Assembly (NCBI GenBank): GCA_021234155.1
Contig: JAJEKV010000077.1
Span: 1,436,627 to 1,500,626, forward strand
Direction of reading: 5' to 3'
Length of the DNA: 64,000 nucleotides
Source of the DNA: Isoetes taiwanensis
Lineage: Eukaryota; Streptophyta; Lycopodiopsida; Isoetales; Isoetaceae
The notes under the pieces are model-generated. The model was not told the origin of the DNA, made no database searches, and saw nothing but the letters and a program-made list of their open reading frames with translations. The position numbers were made by a program, and so were the translations under genes. Position 1 is the stretch's first letter. Each line of letters opens with the position of its first letter. This document shows positions 40,473-52,110 of the stretch, in pieces.

Positions 40473-43275
40473 GTACGATTTCTTTTATGTTTGATCTGTT
40501 ACAAAGTATAAAATTATGATGTTATCTGTTGTTTTGCGCTCATGATCAGCCCCTTGTAAGACAGGGATCTGAAAGGGACAATGTTCAAGGTTAAAAGTTA
40601 TTAATGGGTATGCATCTTAGATGGTTAATTTTATGCTAGCATCTAGTATAAGAATGGCTTATGAGAATACCTACTCGCAATGGAATGGTTGAAAGGAGCT
40701 GCAAATTCTGGATCAAAGGGAATTAAGAATGCTTCTTTCTACTTGGTTGGGCCATAGTTTGATTCCAGTCTAAGAGGAAAAACCTCTTCTATATCTTGCG
40801 CATAGCGATGGGAGCCAAAATGCAACAGAGTGCAATTGAGGGTCATGGCAGCATAATGCATGACCAATTCAAGTGGTATCAGGCCGATTTGGCCTGGAGG
40901 GTCTCTATATAATTGATCCTGGTGCTCAAAGCTATAGCTACAGGTGCTGGTGATTAGCTTTGGGTGTTCTATGAACCAAGTTGCTTGCAGACTAATTAGT
41001 TTTCTTGCCTTTTGACACAGATTATGATAAACTCTCACTTGGCAGAAGGTTAAGCCTATTCTTCAACTCCGACGCAACCTTATAGTATATGGCATGTCCC
41101 AGTCTACTAGTCAAGCTTTTGGGTCCTCGAATCCGTCTTTTTCTGCCTTTTGGCCCCAAAATCTCCTCATAAACCCTGGCCCCAACTCATAAGCCATAGC
41201 CAATTCCAGGAAAGCTTCACCTCTGCCAAATCTGGGCTCCTTATCCAACATAGCCATATCCTTAACGCCCAAATGCATTGACTCAGATGAGGTTTTGCCC
41301 AGTATAAAGGTTGGATGTTAAAGGCCTATCTTCAGATAGCTTCAATTCATTAGTAGTTGTTCCTTGATCAAAGAGATTAGGTTAATAGATAATTTTAAGA
41401 ATGGGGCCATGCTGGATAATGACATGGACATGGATAAGTAATAACCAAATCCAAGAGGAGCAGGTTGTCTAGATTTTTAGATCCAGTCAATGGTTGTCTT
41501 CACCACTTATTTGTGTAACAAGCACCTGTGGAAGCAAGCTACAATGGCAGGCTAAAGTCTTCCATTTCATGACCAGTGTGACTTGGTCTGTAACAGAACA
41601 TGGTGTTGTTCCACTTAGTGTCATAGCCTATGAGGTCTAAATGCTTTGTTTAAAACCGAATTATTAGGATGTGGCCTAAAAATGCAAAGCACTTTGGAAT
41701 ATTTTTAAATCCAGACCATCACCCTAAAACTTTTGCCCAGTACAAAGGTTAAAAGTTAAGTGGAAAATAGTCAAACGATCTTCTTCTCGATCATTGTTGT
41801 ATCTTTTTCTTGTAAAGTGGTTGCACTGGAATGTGCATGGAGCATTTTTGGACCTGATAGCTGAGTTGTTACAGGTACAACTCAATAGCAAGAGGGCATG
41901 GTGTTAAAACCTTGAGGTTCATCATGTTTTGTAACTTAATGTGCAAAATTGTCATGTTTAGACTTAGAACTTATTGTTGCATAGTTGCAACAATATGTTG
42001 AGTTGCAGACTCATGCAGGATGGTTTCCTATGGGATAATGATAAAGTAGCAGATATGGAACCTGATGCTGCAGGCTACGTTTATTGAAAGGGCTTGGCCA
42101 AGTTGAGTACAATGGTGAGCCCGCAGTTGAAAAGGCACGGATCATATCTGGACAACATAATGGTAAAAGCACATGACAGGCTTGCAGAGCAGTACAGGTT
42201 GTCACTTTTTAAACAATTATTTAATTAAGGCCGTGGAGAGATAAGCATAGGCTGGCAATAGCTCCCTGCACATACACAAACTAAGTTGCCAAGTTCCAAT
42301 GTTAACAAGTATTTGGACAGAAGGTAGCTGGTTGTTTTGAAACAGCTACCGTAGGCAAGATGTGGCATAAATAAATTGTGGTTTTATCTTGAAGCATGGC
42401 TTATGTTGCACAAACAAGTGTAAGGATGAACTGGAACAGTTATGAATAGAGTTATATGTACAGGTGGGCCAGAGTTAAAAGATAATCCACACAGTGATCC
42501 ATCTTCACAATGCCTAGTTGTGAAGGGTTTCCCATTTTTTAGAAAAAGGTCAAACATCATGCAAAAGCATGAATCAATTAACCAAAATGGCCTAGTCACT
42601 GGGCCATAAGTCTGATCTGAATGCTGACATAGCCTCAAGGAAGGAAACAATCAAATACAAGGTATTTGGTTTTAAACCTATCTTAAAAGTTTTTACAACA
42701 TGAAGTGCATGGTGGGATCTGCGTAGCTGTCTGTCTCAGCCTCAAATGAAACATGAAGTGCAGGATAGGATTTGAGTAGCTGACTGTCTCAGCCTCACAC
42801 AGATAGCAATAGGTATCAGGAAGTAGTAGCTGATTCCATATATTTTATTCCACTTCGTGGCCTTATGTTCTGATTAAGGGCACACTTGAATCATTGGAGT
42901 AAGGCTCTAACTTTACATGTTAGAACATTACTTGTTTAGATACACCCAGCACACCATAGGAACTGTAGATTTTGATGTTGCCATGACATTTCATGACTAT
43001 AGTTTTTTCACCCAAGGGATAGGCGATACAAGCGCATCATGATGTTTATACACAAGTGAAAATCACCCTCGCAACTAACAATTTCCTACATCTAGGTTTT
43101 ATTGCTATCTGTACTAATTAGGGACAGATGAGGCATATGTTCTATGAGACCAAGTTTTTAAGTAGCATTTCTAGTTATGAGAGTTGACACCTTGGAATGT
43201 GAAAATAGAAGATCACTACAAACATTTAAATCATTTTGTATGATCCATTCAGGAACACATTGAGCTTTGCTCTGT
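40473..43275. other. Intergenic, nothing recognised apart from a short tandem duplication
   Basis: No motif in any frame; the 99-codon minus frame at 40739-41038 has no recognisable family. Units 42698-42750 and 42751-42803 are an imperfect 53-bp tandem duplication (ACATGAAGTGCA...GTAGCTG.CTGTCTCAGCCTCA). Confidence 0.45.
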
Positions 43276-45034
43276 TTATGTAAAAGACAGTTAAGAAGCA
43301 TTCTGCTTTATCCTCTAATAGCGCCGCGCCACGTGGCATGTTTCAAATCCAAGAATGTTACTGAAATTTTTTTGTTCTGTGACGAACTGCAAGAACGGCT
43401 GTTCCGGCATTTCTACCAGCATCCTCACGATTTACCCATCATTCCGGAGCTTTTACCCATCAACAGGGCTCCGCGTTTCGCGCGTCGCCCTGTTTCCATG
43501 CCAGGAAAGGCATGTAGATTGCCTTTCCTGTATACAGAAATAGAGGCAGAACTTTGCTGCAGATGATTTGCATTTCAGGTGGAAGATGTTTTGATAGAAA
43601 AGCAGAATGCAGGATCCTCTTTGTGCCATCTTTAAAGGAATCGCAAGGAGGATAATGAAAAGGCCCACAAATAGATGCATCAGATCAATATGGATCTTTA
43701 TAGCTTTCTGGGTTGGATCAATGGGTTTTCCATATGTCAGACTTGATTTCTGATTTGATTTTTGAGCTATGACATCTCGCGATGTAGAGTGTTGTGGACG
43801 GTTGCTGCCTGCAGAGCTATGTGACAGAAGAGGTTAAAAATAAGAGATTAAGGGCCTGGCAGTCTCCTCCATTGCCGAAGGCTGGAAGGGAGGCCCCGAT
43901 TTTCTATAGCATGTGGCCAGCCTCGTGCACACCACTACCATCATCTCACGCTTAAGCTCAAATTCAATCTAATGCAGCCATCGTTCCAGAATATTTCAAA
44001 TCGAAGCCCTCAAAATGTCCTGTAAAGGGTTCCTCTTTATGGTAACCATTGAACACCGAATGCTAGTGGTGATTTAAATCCTAGTGGAACCGTTCTGGCT
44101 GGTGGGATGTGATTGTTTGATGAAAAAATACAGGAAGAAACAAGGTGCTTTCCCACAAGGGGTGGCCCGAGCTAGAGACAATCACTTATGGCACAAGTAC
44201 AAGATGAGTGATAGGTTACATGCATTCACAATTATAGTCATGCGTTAAATGCATCCACAATGATATCTTACCTGCATTCAGAGAGGAAGAACGGCTCATG
44301 GCAAAGGCATAAGCAGAAAAGCAACGAAAGAATAACTCGAAGCCAAAGAACAACTCGATGAAGGAGAAGCAATTGCCAAGACTATCCATTAACAACACAA
44401 TGAAGGAGAAGCAATTGCCAAGTCTATCCGTTAATAACAACACTTGATGTCGAAGACCTACATCCAAGCATTCGTATCATATCTAAAGTAAGTGTGGCAA
44501 TGGTGGAGGAGATTGGCCCATTTTTAAAATTTTATGAGGTGAATTGTATTCTCTTTTTGGGTTGCCCTTAGAGGGCCAATCCCTTGCTTATGTGGGTTTT
44601 CGGCATATGCTTGGTATACACTAGTATATGACTAGAATATGCCAAAAACTGCTCTAAACTCGTTGTAGGGCGTAAATTATCGGTCGCCCCGTGTTGATGG
44701 GTGACCACTCTGAAACCGTCTAACCGACATTGCCCCTTCCCCATTCGAGTCCTTATCCCTAGCTATGGCTATGGCTATGGATGCACCAAAGGAGCTCAAC
44801 TTTAGGGTTTCGTTGTGCATGTTCAATTTCGTTTCTTCAGGGTTTGAATCTTGTGTGCAAAAACTTAGATCCAGCACACACATATGCTTGGTATGATTTT
44901 ATCTTTGAAACAACCGCATGCACATTTTTGGAAGGCATACATAGGTTGCTGAGTGCCTTGTCAAGAGGATGCTCCTCGTTGCTTTGAAACTCTTGCTAAA
45001 GCTAGAATCAAAACTTGAAATAACTTAACTACTA
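43276..45034 (+). repeat. Segmental duplication block A, copy 1
   Basis: About 1.76 kb aligning end to end with 49143-50926 at roughly 95% identity, with scattered 1-5-base indels. It starts TTATGTAAAAGACAG and ends CTTAACTACTA. It includes a hairpin-box repeat (44553) and a 42-bp internal duplication (AAGGAGAAGCAATTGCCAAG twice, 44357-44440). No ORF is shared in frame between the copies, so I see no gene in it. Confidence 0.9.
44553..44730 (+). repeat. Hairpin-box dispersed repeat, copy 3
   Basis: TTTTTGGGTTGCCC, CCCTTGCTTATGTGGG, palindrome GGCATATGCTTGG...CTAGAATATGCC (44602-44643), AAAACTGCTC, GGTCGCCC and AAACCGTCTAACCG. Part of duplication block A. Confidence 0.8.
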
Positions 45035-45621
45035 CAAGAAACTTATCGCGCGCCAAGGCCGCCGCGAACGTGGTGGGAGAGGATTTCCTCTCGACCGCAT
45101 GGCTCAAGGTCTTGGAATTGGCATTTGCAGCCGCGTAAGTAGATGTTTCTCGGTTCTTTCTAAAAATGTGTCACGTGTTCTCGTTAATGGTTAATGAGCT
45201 TGTTTTGCGAGTTGTTGCAAGCCATTACCTCTAAATAAAGCTCTTCCTCCTTATTATGGCTAAGTCTTTTCATCCACATTCTCTGTCAAATACTATCTAT
45301 CTATAACTTTCTTTCAATATCAAGGTAAATTTGCTTGCAAGATTTTATGTGCATAATTTACCATGCAAGTTACGTGTTTTGGTTTGCTTCAATAAATTGA
45401 AGCAAACATTGTTGGTCATGAGATATCTTTAAAAATAATCAAAACAAAGACGATGGAGAATATATAGTTGGATTTTGGAGAATATGTAGGATTTTTTTAT
45501 TGAAAATAGAAATATAGAACATAGTACAAAAGCATCGGACATATACGAGTCTTCCCTAAATAATTACGACTATAAATATGGCATGGAGGGACACATGCAA
45601 GATCCTATTGATTCATTGTTT
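45035..45621. other. Intergenic, nothing recognised
   Basis: The first 100 bp are GC-rich and open in one frame (KAAANVVGEDFLSTAWLKVL), family unknown; the rest is AT-rich. Confidence 0.35.
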
Positions 45622-46148
45622 CTACTTGGGTCCCTCATCACCCTCGATCTTCTTGAAATTTCTTGTCATGGAAGAATATATTCGGGTTACGTTTCGCTTG
45701 AAATTTCTTGTCATGGAAGAATATATTGAGTTTGTTTGCAACTTGTCATGCGTAGATGCCCGCATCTCATTGGTTAAACAATGTTGTAAGTTGATCACTT
45801 GTAGCTCCCTTATAGAATGATAATGAGTATCTATGTCTTGTTCTTGCATTGTAGATCGAGCCAGCGCTATGGCACTTCTATTGTCGCAGTAAAATAAAGT
45901 TGGTTCTTGGGCTGATGTGATAACAACTATGTACCCTCCTTTCTTGGATGGCGCGGTAATTGATCGATGCTTGCTCGCCATGAAATCACACTTTTCCAAT
46001 TGAAATACAAGGCTGAAGTAGATCTTCTACTGTCATGGTCTCCAGCCGAGTCTGCGTCAGTATATCCCACTAGTTTTGTTTGATTATATCCCACTAGTTT
46101 AAACAATTTTGGCTCAAGAAATAGCTCACTTTGAAATTTTATAGACAT
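45622..46148 (-). pseudogene. Copia RNase H relic
   Basis: Minus strand: KLVGYTDADSAGDHDSRRST, then YFNWKSVISW, then after a frameshift CDNRSAIALA and DIDTHYHSIRE. These are the consecutive RNase H blocks of a Copia pol (GYTDADWAGD, SW, CDNxSAIxLA, KHIDxxYHxIRE). The 3' end is altered by a local duplication (IYSSMTRNF twice, DNA 45651-45680 and 45698-45726). The relic is cut off upstream by the minisatellite at 46150. Confidence 0.85.
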
Positions 46149-46149
46149 T

Positions 46150-46616
46150 TTGTGGAAACCTCCCCTAGTTTCTTTGGAAAGTTGGGGAGGTTTCCATAAA
46201 ATATTTAAAAAAAATAGTCATTAATGTTGGCAACCACCGATGGACCCGTAACGCCCACGAGGGACCAAAGATGCACCTGGCTAGTCTTGGTCTTCGTGCA
46301 AATTTAGAGAGCCTTTTCTTTTTTTTTTTTTTTTTTTTTTTGTGAAACCTCCCCACCTTTCCATGGAAACCTCCCTGTTTTCTTAATTGGAAACCTCCCA
46401 GGTCATCCAAGAAAAGTTGGGGAGGTTTCCCTGAAAAAATGAGGAGGTTTCCATGGAAACCTCCCCTGTTTTCTTATATGGAGAAAGTTGGGGAGGTTTC
46501 CAGGGAAAGTTGGGGAGGTTTCGAGGGAAAGGTGGGGAGGTTTCGGGGGGAAAGTTGGGGAGGTTTCCAGGGAAAGTTGGGGAGGTTTCCATGGAAAGTT
46601 GGGGAGGTTTCCATTG
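46150..46616. repeat. GGGGAGGTTTCC minisatellite with inverted copies
   Basis: About seven tandem 21-bp units, GGAAAGTTGGGGAGGTTTCC plus one base, at 46490-46615, and further direct and inverted copies between 46150 and 46450 interrupted by a 22-base T tract (46318-46340) and unrelated sequence. The inverted copies allow several alternative stems (for example GGAGGTTTCCATGGAAACCTCC near 46442-46465). Open frames here, such as repeated ETSPTFPGNLPNF on the minus strand, are by-products of the repeat. Confidence 0.9.
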
Positions 46617-46844
46617 GAGCCCAACCCAAATCCGGCGTAGAAAAAATCATCGGGATAAAATGGGGACGCCAAAAAAAGGAACAAAAGCGCTTCTTCTTGA
46701 CACTAAGCTTGCCCTTTGGGCCGGTCGTCTGTTCTTGAGAGGCGGCGATGCGTCTTGTGAAGGGCATTTTTACTTGTTTTTTGTGGTTTCTCTGTTTTCC
46801 CCATGCTTTTCAAACCAAGGATGGTTGCACACCTTGTGTTTGTC

Positions 46845-47115
46845 AACAATACAATTATTGATAAGTAGAATAGATCTTGACGAAGTTTTTGACGATGCCT
46901 TTTACGAGATATTGTATCCACGGAACTCATTGATTTACGGCTTTTCTCAGCATAACGATGGATGGTAAAGAGGCCTTTTGCAAGAGGATTTCGTAAGACC
47001 GGATGAGATTACTTTTGCCGTGTTCTAAGTGCTGCTACGGTGATATAAAATTAGGAAAATGATTACATTTTGAGATTATAAGGTCCGGACTTGAAGCAAT
47101 CGCCCATCGATGATC
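46845..47115 (+). pseudogene. PPR (PLS-class) protein relic
   Basis: Plus-strand fragments in PPR order: VFDDAFYEILYPRNSLIYGFSQHNDGW (quoted only as VFDD, PRNS and GFSQH landmarks), then RPDEITFAV near 46995-47020, then CYGDIKLGK and HFEIIRSGLE up to about 47100. These match successive L, S and P motifs of plant organellar RNA-binding PPR proteins (…WNxLIxGFSQHG…, RPDEITFxxVLSAC, GxLxLGKxLHxEIIRSGLE). Stops (TGA, TAA) and small deletions break it. Inactive. Confidence 0.65.
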
Positions 47116-48023
47116 CGGATTTGCCTTTGAGACATGCCATAGCCCCGGAAGAATGCGGACCAGTTATGTGCTCCCAAATCGTATCAAAGGGGAAAACAGA
47201 GAATTTTTGGGGGAAAAGAGAGCATACCGCAAAGAAAAACATGGGATTTCGGTCACGTAAAGCAGGAGATTTTTGTGCCCAAATAGGTTGAATCTGTCAA
47301 TTCAAACACCTTTTAACCAAGAAATTCAAAAAATCCATTTGCGGGGAAGAGCCGACAAAGGCATTACAGAGCGTTAGGGAGAAGACCATGGGGAAATTTT
47401 GCCGCTTGAAATCGTGGATTCTTGTCTCAGAAGTGGTTCGAGTTTTATGGCTTTTCATCTCCTTTCTGTGATCTGGGTGTTCAAAATCAGGATGAAAAGC
47501 GCACAACACCTGAATTTTCTACAACAGGCAGAGATTGTGCCGAAATTCTCACGACTATGGCTATGGCGTAGGCGATGAAGGCGGTCGCGGGGTGCCTCGA
47601 GAACGAGCATATTTTTTCTTTTTTCTTTTCTTCTTGCAAAAAAATTGTCAGGAAAAACATCGTTAATCTTTAGAGCTTCGGATACTTTGCCACCGACGTC
47701 CAAGGTAAGTTGGTCTAGATTCTTGATTTTTAGCCAATGATATCTTGCCACGTTGCAACCATTCTAATCAAGAATGGAAAATTGATGTAGCATTCTTGGC
47801 TAAACTGTTACAACCTTACTCTGTTTACGTGCGGTCGAGGAAGGGGAAACGACGGAACTCCAAGCCACGACCATAGCTAAAACTTCGACTTCCAAGCCGT
47901 CGCCATAGTGGCGTAACTCGTTCCATTGCCATAGCCGTCGCCATAGTCACGAGACTTACCTAAACTCTGTTGAAATTTGAATCCATTAGAATCGCCAAAC
48001 CATAGCCTACCCGGAACTACCTA
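47116..48023. other. Intergenic with a CCATAGC-rich patch
   Basis: No convincing gene. The minus-strand frame 47455-47751 (DQLTLDVGGKVSEALKINDV) has reasonable composition but no motif or promoter. From 47860 to 48000 CGCCATAG/GCCATAGC motifs recur. Confidence 0.4.
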
Positions 48024-48128
48024 AACTTCAAGCCATAGCCGAAGCTTCTACGAATCTAAACTTCAAGCCATAGCCGAGGCTTCTCTGAATCTGAACTTCA
48101 AACCCGCGGTAGAGCTTCTCGAATCAAA
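48024..48128 (+). repeat. Three tandem 35-bp units
   Basis: Units 48024-48058, 48059-48093 and 48094-48128, each starting AACTTCAA and ending near GAATC; the first two contain GCCATAGCCGA.GCTTCT, the third is diverged. Confidence 0.85.
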
Positions 48129-48149
48129 ATTTCTTCTTACCTTGACGTT

Positions 48150-48331
48150 GTGGAATGGTCGGGGTCGTGGATTCGGTGTAGCGAGGGCGGTGGCTGCCCG
48201 GCGGCGGTGTTTGGCCCTACGGCTCCCGGGCAGCTAGCCGCCTGCCTACACCGAGAATCCATCGCGCTGACCGGCCGGCCGGCATTAGCCGGACCTGCCA
48301 CGCTACAATCCACTCCCTCTTCCCATTCCAC
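48150..48331. repeat. GC-rich foldback with nested inverted arms
   Basis: Outer pair GTGGAATGG (48150-48158) and CCATTCCAC (48323-48331) enclose a longer pair: 48170-48201 and 48226-48259 (GATT..CGGTGTAG...GGCGG...CTGCCCGG against its reverse complement, a few mismatches). Looks like a small foldback or MITE; GC content stands out sharply from the surroundings. Confidence 0.7.
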
Positions 48332-48372
48332 ATCACGTCCCTATCGGACATTCTCAATTATATATGTGTAGA

Positions 48373-49142
48373 TAGACATTCCATAGGGTACTTCTCTCTA
48401 TTGTATGAAGCTGCTTTCATGCTGACCTAAATAATATTGTACAGGATAAAGGCATTGATATTGCAAACAGTTAGGTGCATTTGTACACCAAATGTTTGAG
48501 CATGTCAAATGATTGTAGTGCCTTTGATAGAATGCTATTATAAGTTGGTGAATGTGGAGGAAGCAATATTGCCCTTTAAGTTGTTTGCATTCATGCAGAA
48601 AGAAAATTGCAAGCCAAATGCAAGAACCACATATTCAGGCTTACATTGTTGCTTTAAAGGCATGTCCAGTTGTGCAGCAAAAGAGGATACACATATCAGG
48701 AGGAGACTTCTAAAAACAGAGTTCCTAGAAAAGGGCATATCTATTCACTCTCAACCTCGAAAAGTTGGGCATGCGTTGGACAATTTTATGACCAAGCACA
48801 TTGGTAGATATGTACGCTTGTTCAACCTTTGATAGAATGATGCATCATGATGTCGTGCCATGAAATGCCTTGATATCTGGATATGCTGGGGAAGGTGAGA
48901 TGGCATTGCAAATGTTGGAGCAAATGCAGGATCGAGGTTTCATGCCAGATACTTTTAGCTTCTATTGCTGCATTGAAGGCATGTAAAACTTGTGCAGCAA
49001 AAGAAGAACTAAAGTAAGTGAGGGATCAGGGATTACCTTACCAAAATAGAGTGTCTATAGAAAGGCATAGGTATTCATCCTAGGCTTTCAAAGAATAGGT
49101 ATGAGTTAGATCGTTATGTGTCAAGCACTTTGCTGGATATAT
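48373..49142 (+). pseudogene. PPR (PLS-class) pseudogene, block B copy 1
   Basis: Intronless plus-strand relic. Readable in order: VEEAILPFKLFAFMQKENCKPNARTTYSGL (landmarks VEEA..LF and KPNA.TYS), then a shifted frame with KEDTHI, RRLLKTEFLEKGISIHS and HALDNFMTKHIGR, then GYAGEGEMALQMLEQMQDRG and FMPDTFSF near 48890-48965, then AAKEEL. These correspond to consecutive P, L and S motifs (…EALxLFxxMQxEGCKPNxxTYSxxLKAC…GxxIHxxLLKxGxLEKxxxxxxALxxMYxKCG…GYAxxGExxxALQxxEQMQxxGxxPDxxTF). Active relatives bind organellar RNA. Several stops and frameshifts; 97% similar copy at 50927-51690. Confidence 0.8.
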
Positions 49143-50926
49143 TTATGTAAAAGACAGTTAAGAAGCATTCTGCTTTATCCTCTAATAGCGCCGCGCCACG
49201 TGGCATGTTTCAAATCCAAGAATGTTCGGGAAATTTTTTGTTACGTGGGATTTAACCGCAAGAACGGCTGTTCGGCATTTCTACCGGCATCCTCACGATT
49301 TACCCATCATTCCGAAAGCTTTACCCATCAACGGGGCTCCGGCGTTTGCGTCGCCTGTTTCCATGCCAAGAAAGGCATGTAGATTGCCTTTCCCCATCTG
49401 AGAAATAGAGGCGAGAACTTTCTTTGCAGGATGATTTGCATTTCGTGGAAGATGTTTTGATAGAAAAGCGAGAATCACAGGATCCTCTTTGTGCCATCTT
49501 TAAAGGAATCGCAAAGGAGGATAATGAAAAGGCCCAAAATAGATGCATCGGACCAATATGGATCTTTATAGCTTTAAAGGTTGGATCAATGGGTTTTCCA
49601 TATGTCGGACTTGATTTCTGATTTGATTTTTGAGCTATGACATCTCGTGATGTAGAGTGTTGTGGAGGGTTGCTTTGTGTAGAGCTCTGTGATGAAAGAG
49701 GTTAAAAAGAAGAGATTAAGGGCTGGCGGTCTCCTCCATTGCGAAGAGGCTGGAAGGGAGGCCCCGATTTTTCTATAGCATGTGGCCGACCTGCGTGCAC
49801 ACCACTACCATCATCTCACGCTTAAGCTCAAATTCAATCTAATGCAGCCATCGTTCTAGAATATTTCAAATCGAAGCCCTCAAAATGTCACAGTAAAGGG
49901 TTCCTCTTTATGGGTAACCATTGAACACACCGAATGCTAGTGGTGATTTAAATCCTAATGGAACCGTTAAACGGCTGGTGGGATGTGATTGTTTGATGAA
50001 AAAATACGAGGAAGAAACAAGGTGCTTTCCCACAAGGGGTGGCCGAGCTAGAGACAATCACTTATGGCACAAGTACAAGATGAGTGATAGGTTACATGCA
50101 TTCACAATTATAGTCATCGTTAAATGAATCCACAATGATATCTTACCCTGCATTGAGAGGAAGAACGGCTCATGGCAAAGGCGAAGCGAGAAAAAGCAAC
50201 GAAAGAATAACTTCGAAGCCAAAGAACAACTTCGATGAAGGAGAAGCAATTGCCAAGACTATCCATTAACAACACAATGAAGGAGAAGCAATTGCCAAGT
50301 CTATCCGTTAATAACAACACTTGATGTCGAAGACCTACATCCAAGCATTCGTATCATATCTAAAGTAAGTGTGGCAATGGTGGAGGAGATTGGCCCATTT
50401 TAAAATTTTTATGAGGTGAATTGTATTCTCTTTTTGGGTTGCCCTTAGAGGGCCAATCCCTTGCTTATGTGGGTTTTCGGCATATGCTTGGTATACACTA
50501 GTATATGACTAGAATATGCCAAAAACTGCTCTAAACGCGTTGTAGGGCGTAAATTATCGGTCGCCCGTGTTGATGGGTGACCACTTTGAAACCGTCTAAC
50601 CGACATTGCCCCTTCCCCATTCGAGTCCTTATCCCTAGCTATGGCTATGGCTATGGTATGGATGCACCAAAGGAGCTCCACTTTAGGGTTTCGTTGTGCA
50701 TGTTCAATTTCGTTTCTTTCAGGGTTTGAATCTTGTGTGCAAAAACTTAGATCCAGCACACATATGCTTGGTATGATTTTATCTTTGAAACAACCGCATG
50801 CACATTTTTGGAAGGCATACATAGGTTGTTGAGCTCATTGAAAACTGCCTTGTCAAGAGGATGCTCCTCGTTGCTTTGAAACTCTTGCTAAAGCTAGAAT
50901 CAAAACTTGAAATAACTTAACTACTA
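49143..50926 (+). repeat. Segmental duplication block A, copy 2
   Basis: 1784 bp matching 43276-45034. It is flanked on both sides by block B copies (B1 48373-49142 and B2 50927-51690), whereas copy 1 has no B neighbour. Contains hairpin-box copy 4. Confidence 0.9.
50430..50608 (+). repeat. Hairpin-box dispersed repeat, copy 4 (within block A copy 2)
   Basis: Duplicate of the copy at 44553 with a few base changes; not an independent insertion. Confidence 0.85.
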
Positions 50927-51690
50927 TAGACATTCCATAGGGTACTTCTCTCTATTGTATGAAGCTGCTTTCATGCTGACCTAAATAATATTGTACAGGA
51001 TAAAGGCATTGATATTGCAAACAGTTAGGTGCATTTGTACACCAAATGTTTGAGCATGTCAAATGATTGTAGTGCCTTTGATAGAATGCTATTATAAGTT
51101 GGTGAATGTGGAGGAAGCAATATTGCCCTTTAAGTTGTTTGCATTCATGCAGAAAGAAAATTGCAAGCCAAATGCAAGAACCACATATTCAGGCTTACAT
51201 TGTTGCTTTAAAGGCATGTCGGTTAATGCGACAAAAGAGGATACACATATCGGGGAGGAGACTTCTAAAAACAGAGTTCCTAGAAAAGGGCATATCTATT
51301 CACTCTCAACCTCGAAAAGTTGGGCATGCGTTGGACAATTTTATGACCAAGCACATTGGTAGATATGTACGCTTGTTCAACCTTTGATAGAATGATGCAT
51401 CATGATGTCGTGCCATGAAATGCCTTGATATCTGGATATGCTGGGGAAGGTGAGATGGCATTGCAAATGTTGGAGCAAATGCAGGATCGAGGTTTCATGC
51501 CAGATACTTTTAGCTTCTATTGCTGCATTGAAGGCATGTAAAACTTGTGCAGCAAAAGAAGAACTAAAGCAAGTGAGGGATTACCTTACCAAAATAGAGT
51601 GTCTATAGAAAGGCATAGGTATTCATCCTAGGCTTTCAAAGAATAGGTATGAGTTAGATCGTTATGAGTCAAGCACTTTGCTGGATATAT
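50927..51690 (+). pseudogene. PPR (PLS-class) pseudogene, block B copy 2
   Basis: Same relic as 48373-49142. The main difference is around 51215-51260, where CCAGTTGTGCAGCAAAAGAG in copy 1 is CGGTTAATGCGACAAAAGAG here and a single-base change shifts the readable frame (LKACRLMRQKRIHI). Both begin TAGACATTCC and end GCTGGATATAT. It is followed at once by the SINE at 51691. Confidence 0.8.
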
Positions 51691-52110
51691 CTGATCTATA
51701 TATGTTCTTATGTTTCGCGCTTATCCGGCCGTCCGTTTGAGATCCGACGGCTCAGGTGGGTTTGGGACGTATCCTACGGCTCAGATGGCCTCGGAGTTTA
51801 CATATAATATGTGTACCATGGTCCTACGGTCGAGATTGATTTGATCCTAACCGGCTTGGCCCCAGATCCCATGGCCACGGCTTGGGGACAACATCCCACC
51901 TGGCCCACGTGGCTTTTGGGAATTATATGTAATAGATCCTACCGGCCATTGCTTTTTATATGGTGAGATCTTGATCATGATCGAGTCTAAGATCCCAAGG
52001 CTCATATTGGACGCCGCTCTAAGGAAAGGTTTTAAAATTTTTACGCTATCGGGGATCTCGAACCCCGACCTCAACCCCCAAACCCCACTCTAACCACTAA
52101 ACCAAGCATT
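51691..52110 (-). mobile_element. tRNA-derived SINE
   Basis: Minus strand. A-box match TGGTTTAGTGG at 52094-52104 and B-box match GGTTCGAGATCC at 52053-52064, about 30 bases apart, as in tRNA genes and pol III-driven SINEs. The head ends near 52110. The roughly 340-bp body (CCGTAGG, GCCACGTGGGCC, GGCCATGGGATC) has no ORF. The tail near 51691 is AT-rich without a clean poly-A or target duplication, so the 3' boundary is approximate. Not a tRNA gene: no closing acceptor stem follows the T arm. Confidence 0.7.

Noticed and set aside
46383-46968. Multiple Pro/Thr/Asn-rich or Gly-rich repeated frames
   Set aside because: Direct consequence of the 21-bp minisatellite; open in several frames on both strands.
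52040-52110. tRNA gene on the minus strand
   Set aside because: A and B boxes are present but no acceptor stem closes and a long non-tRNA body follows, so SINE is the better call.
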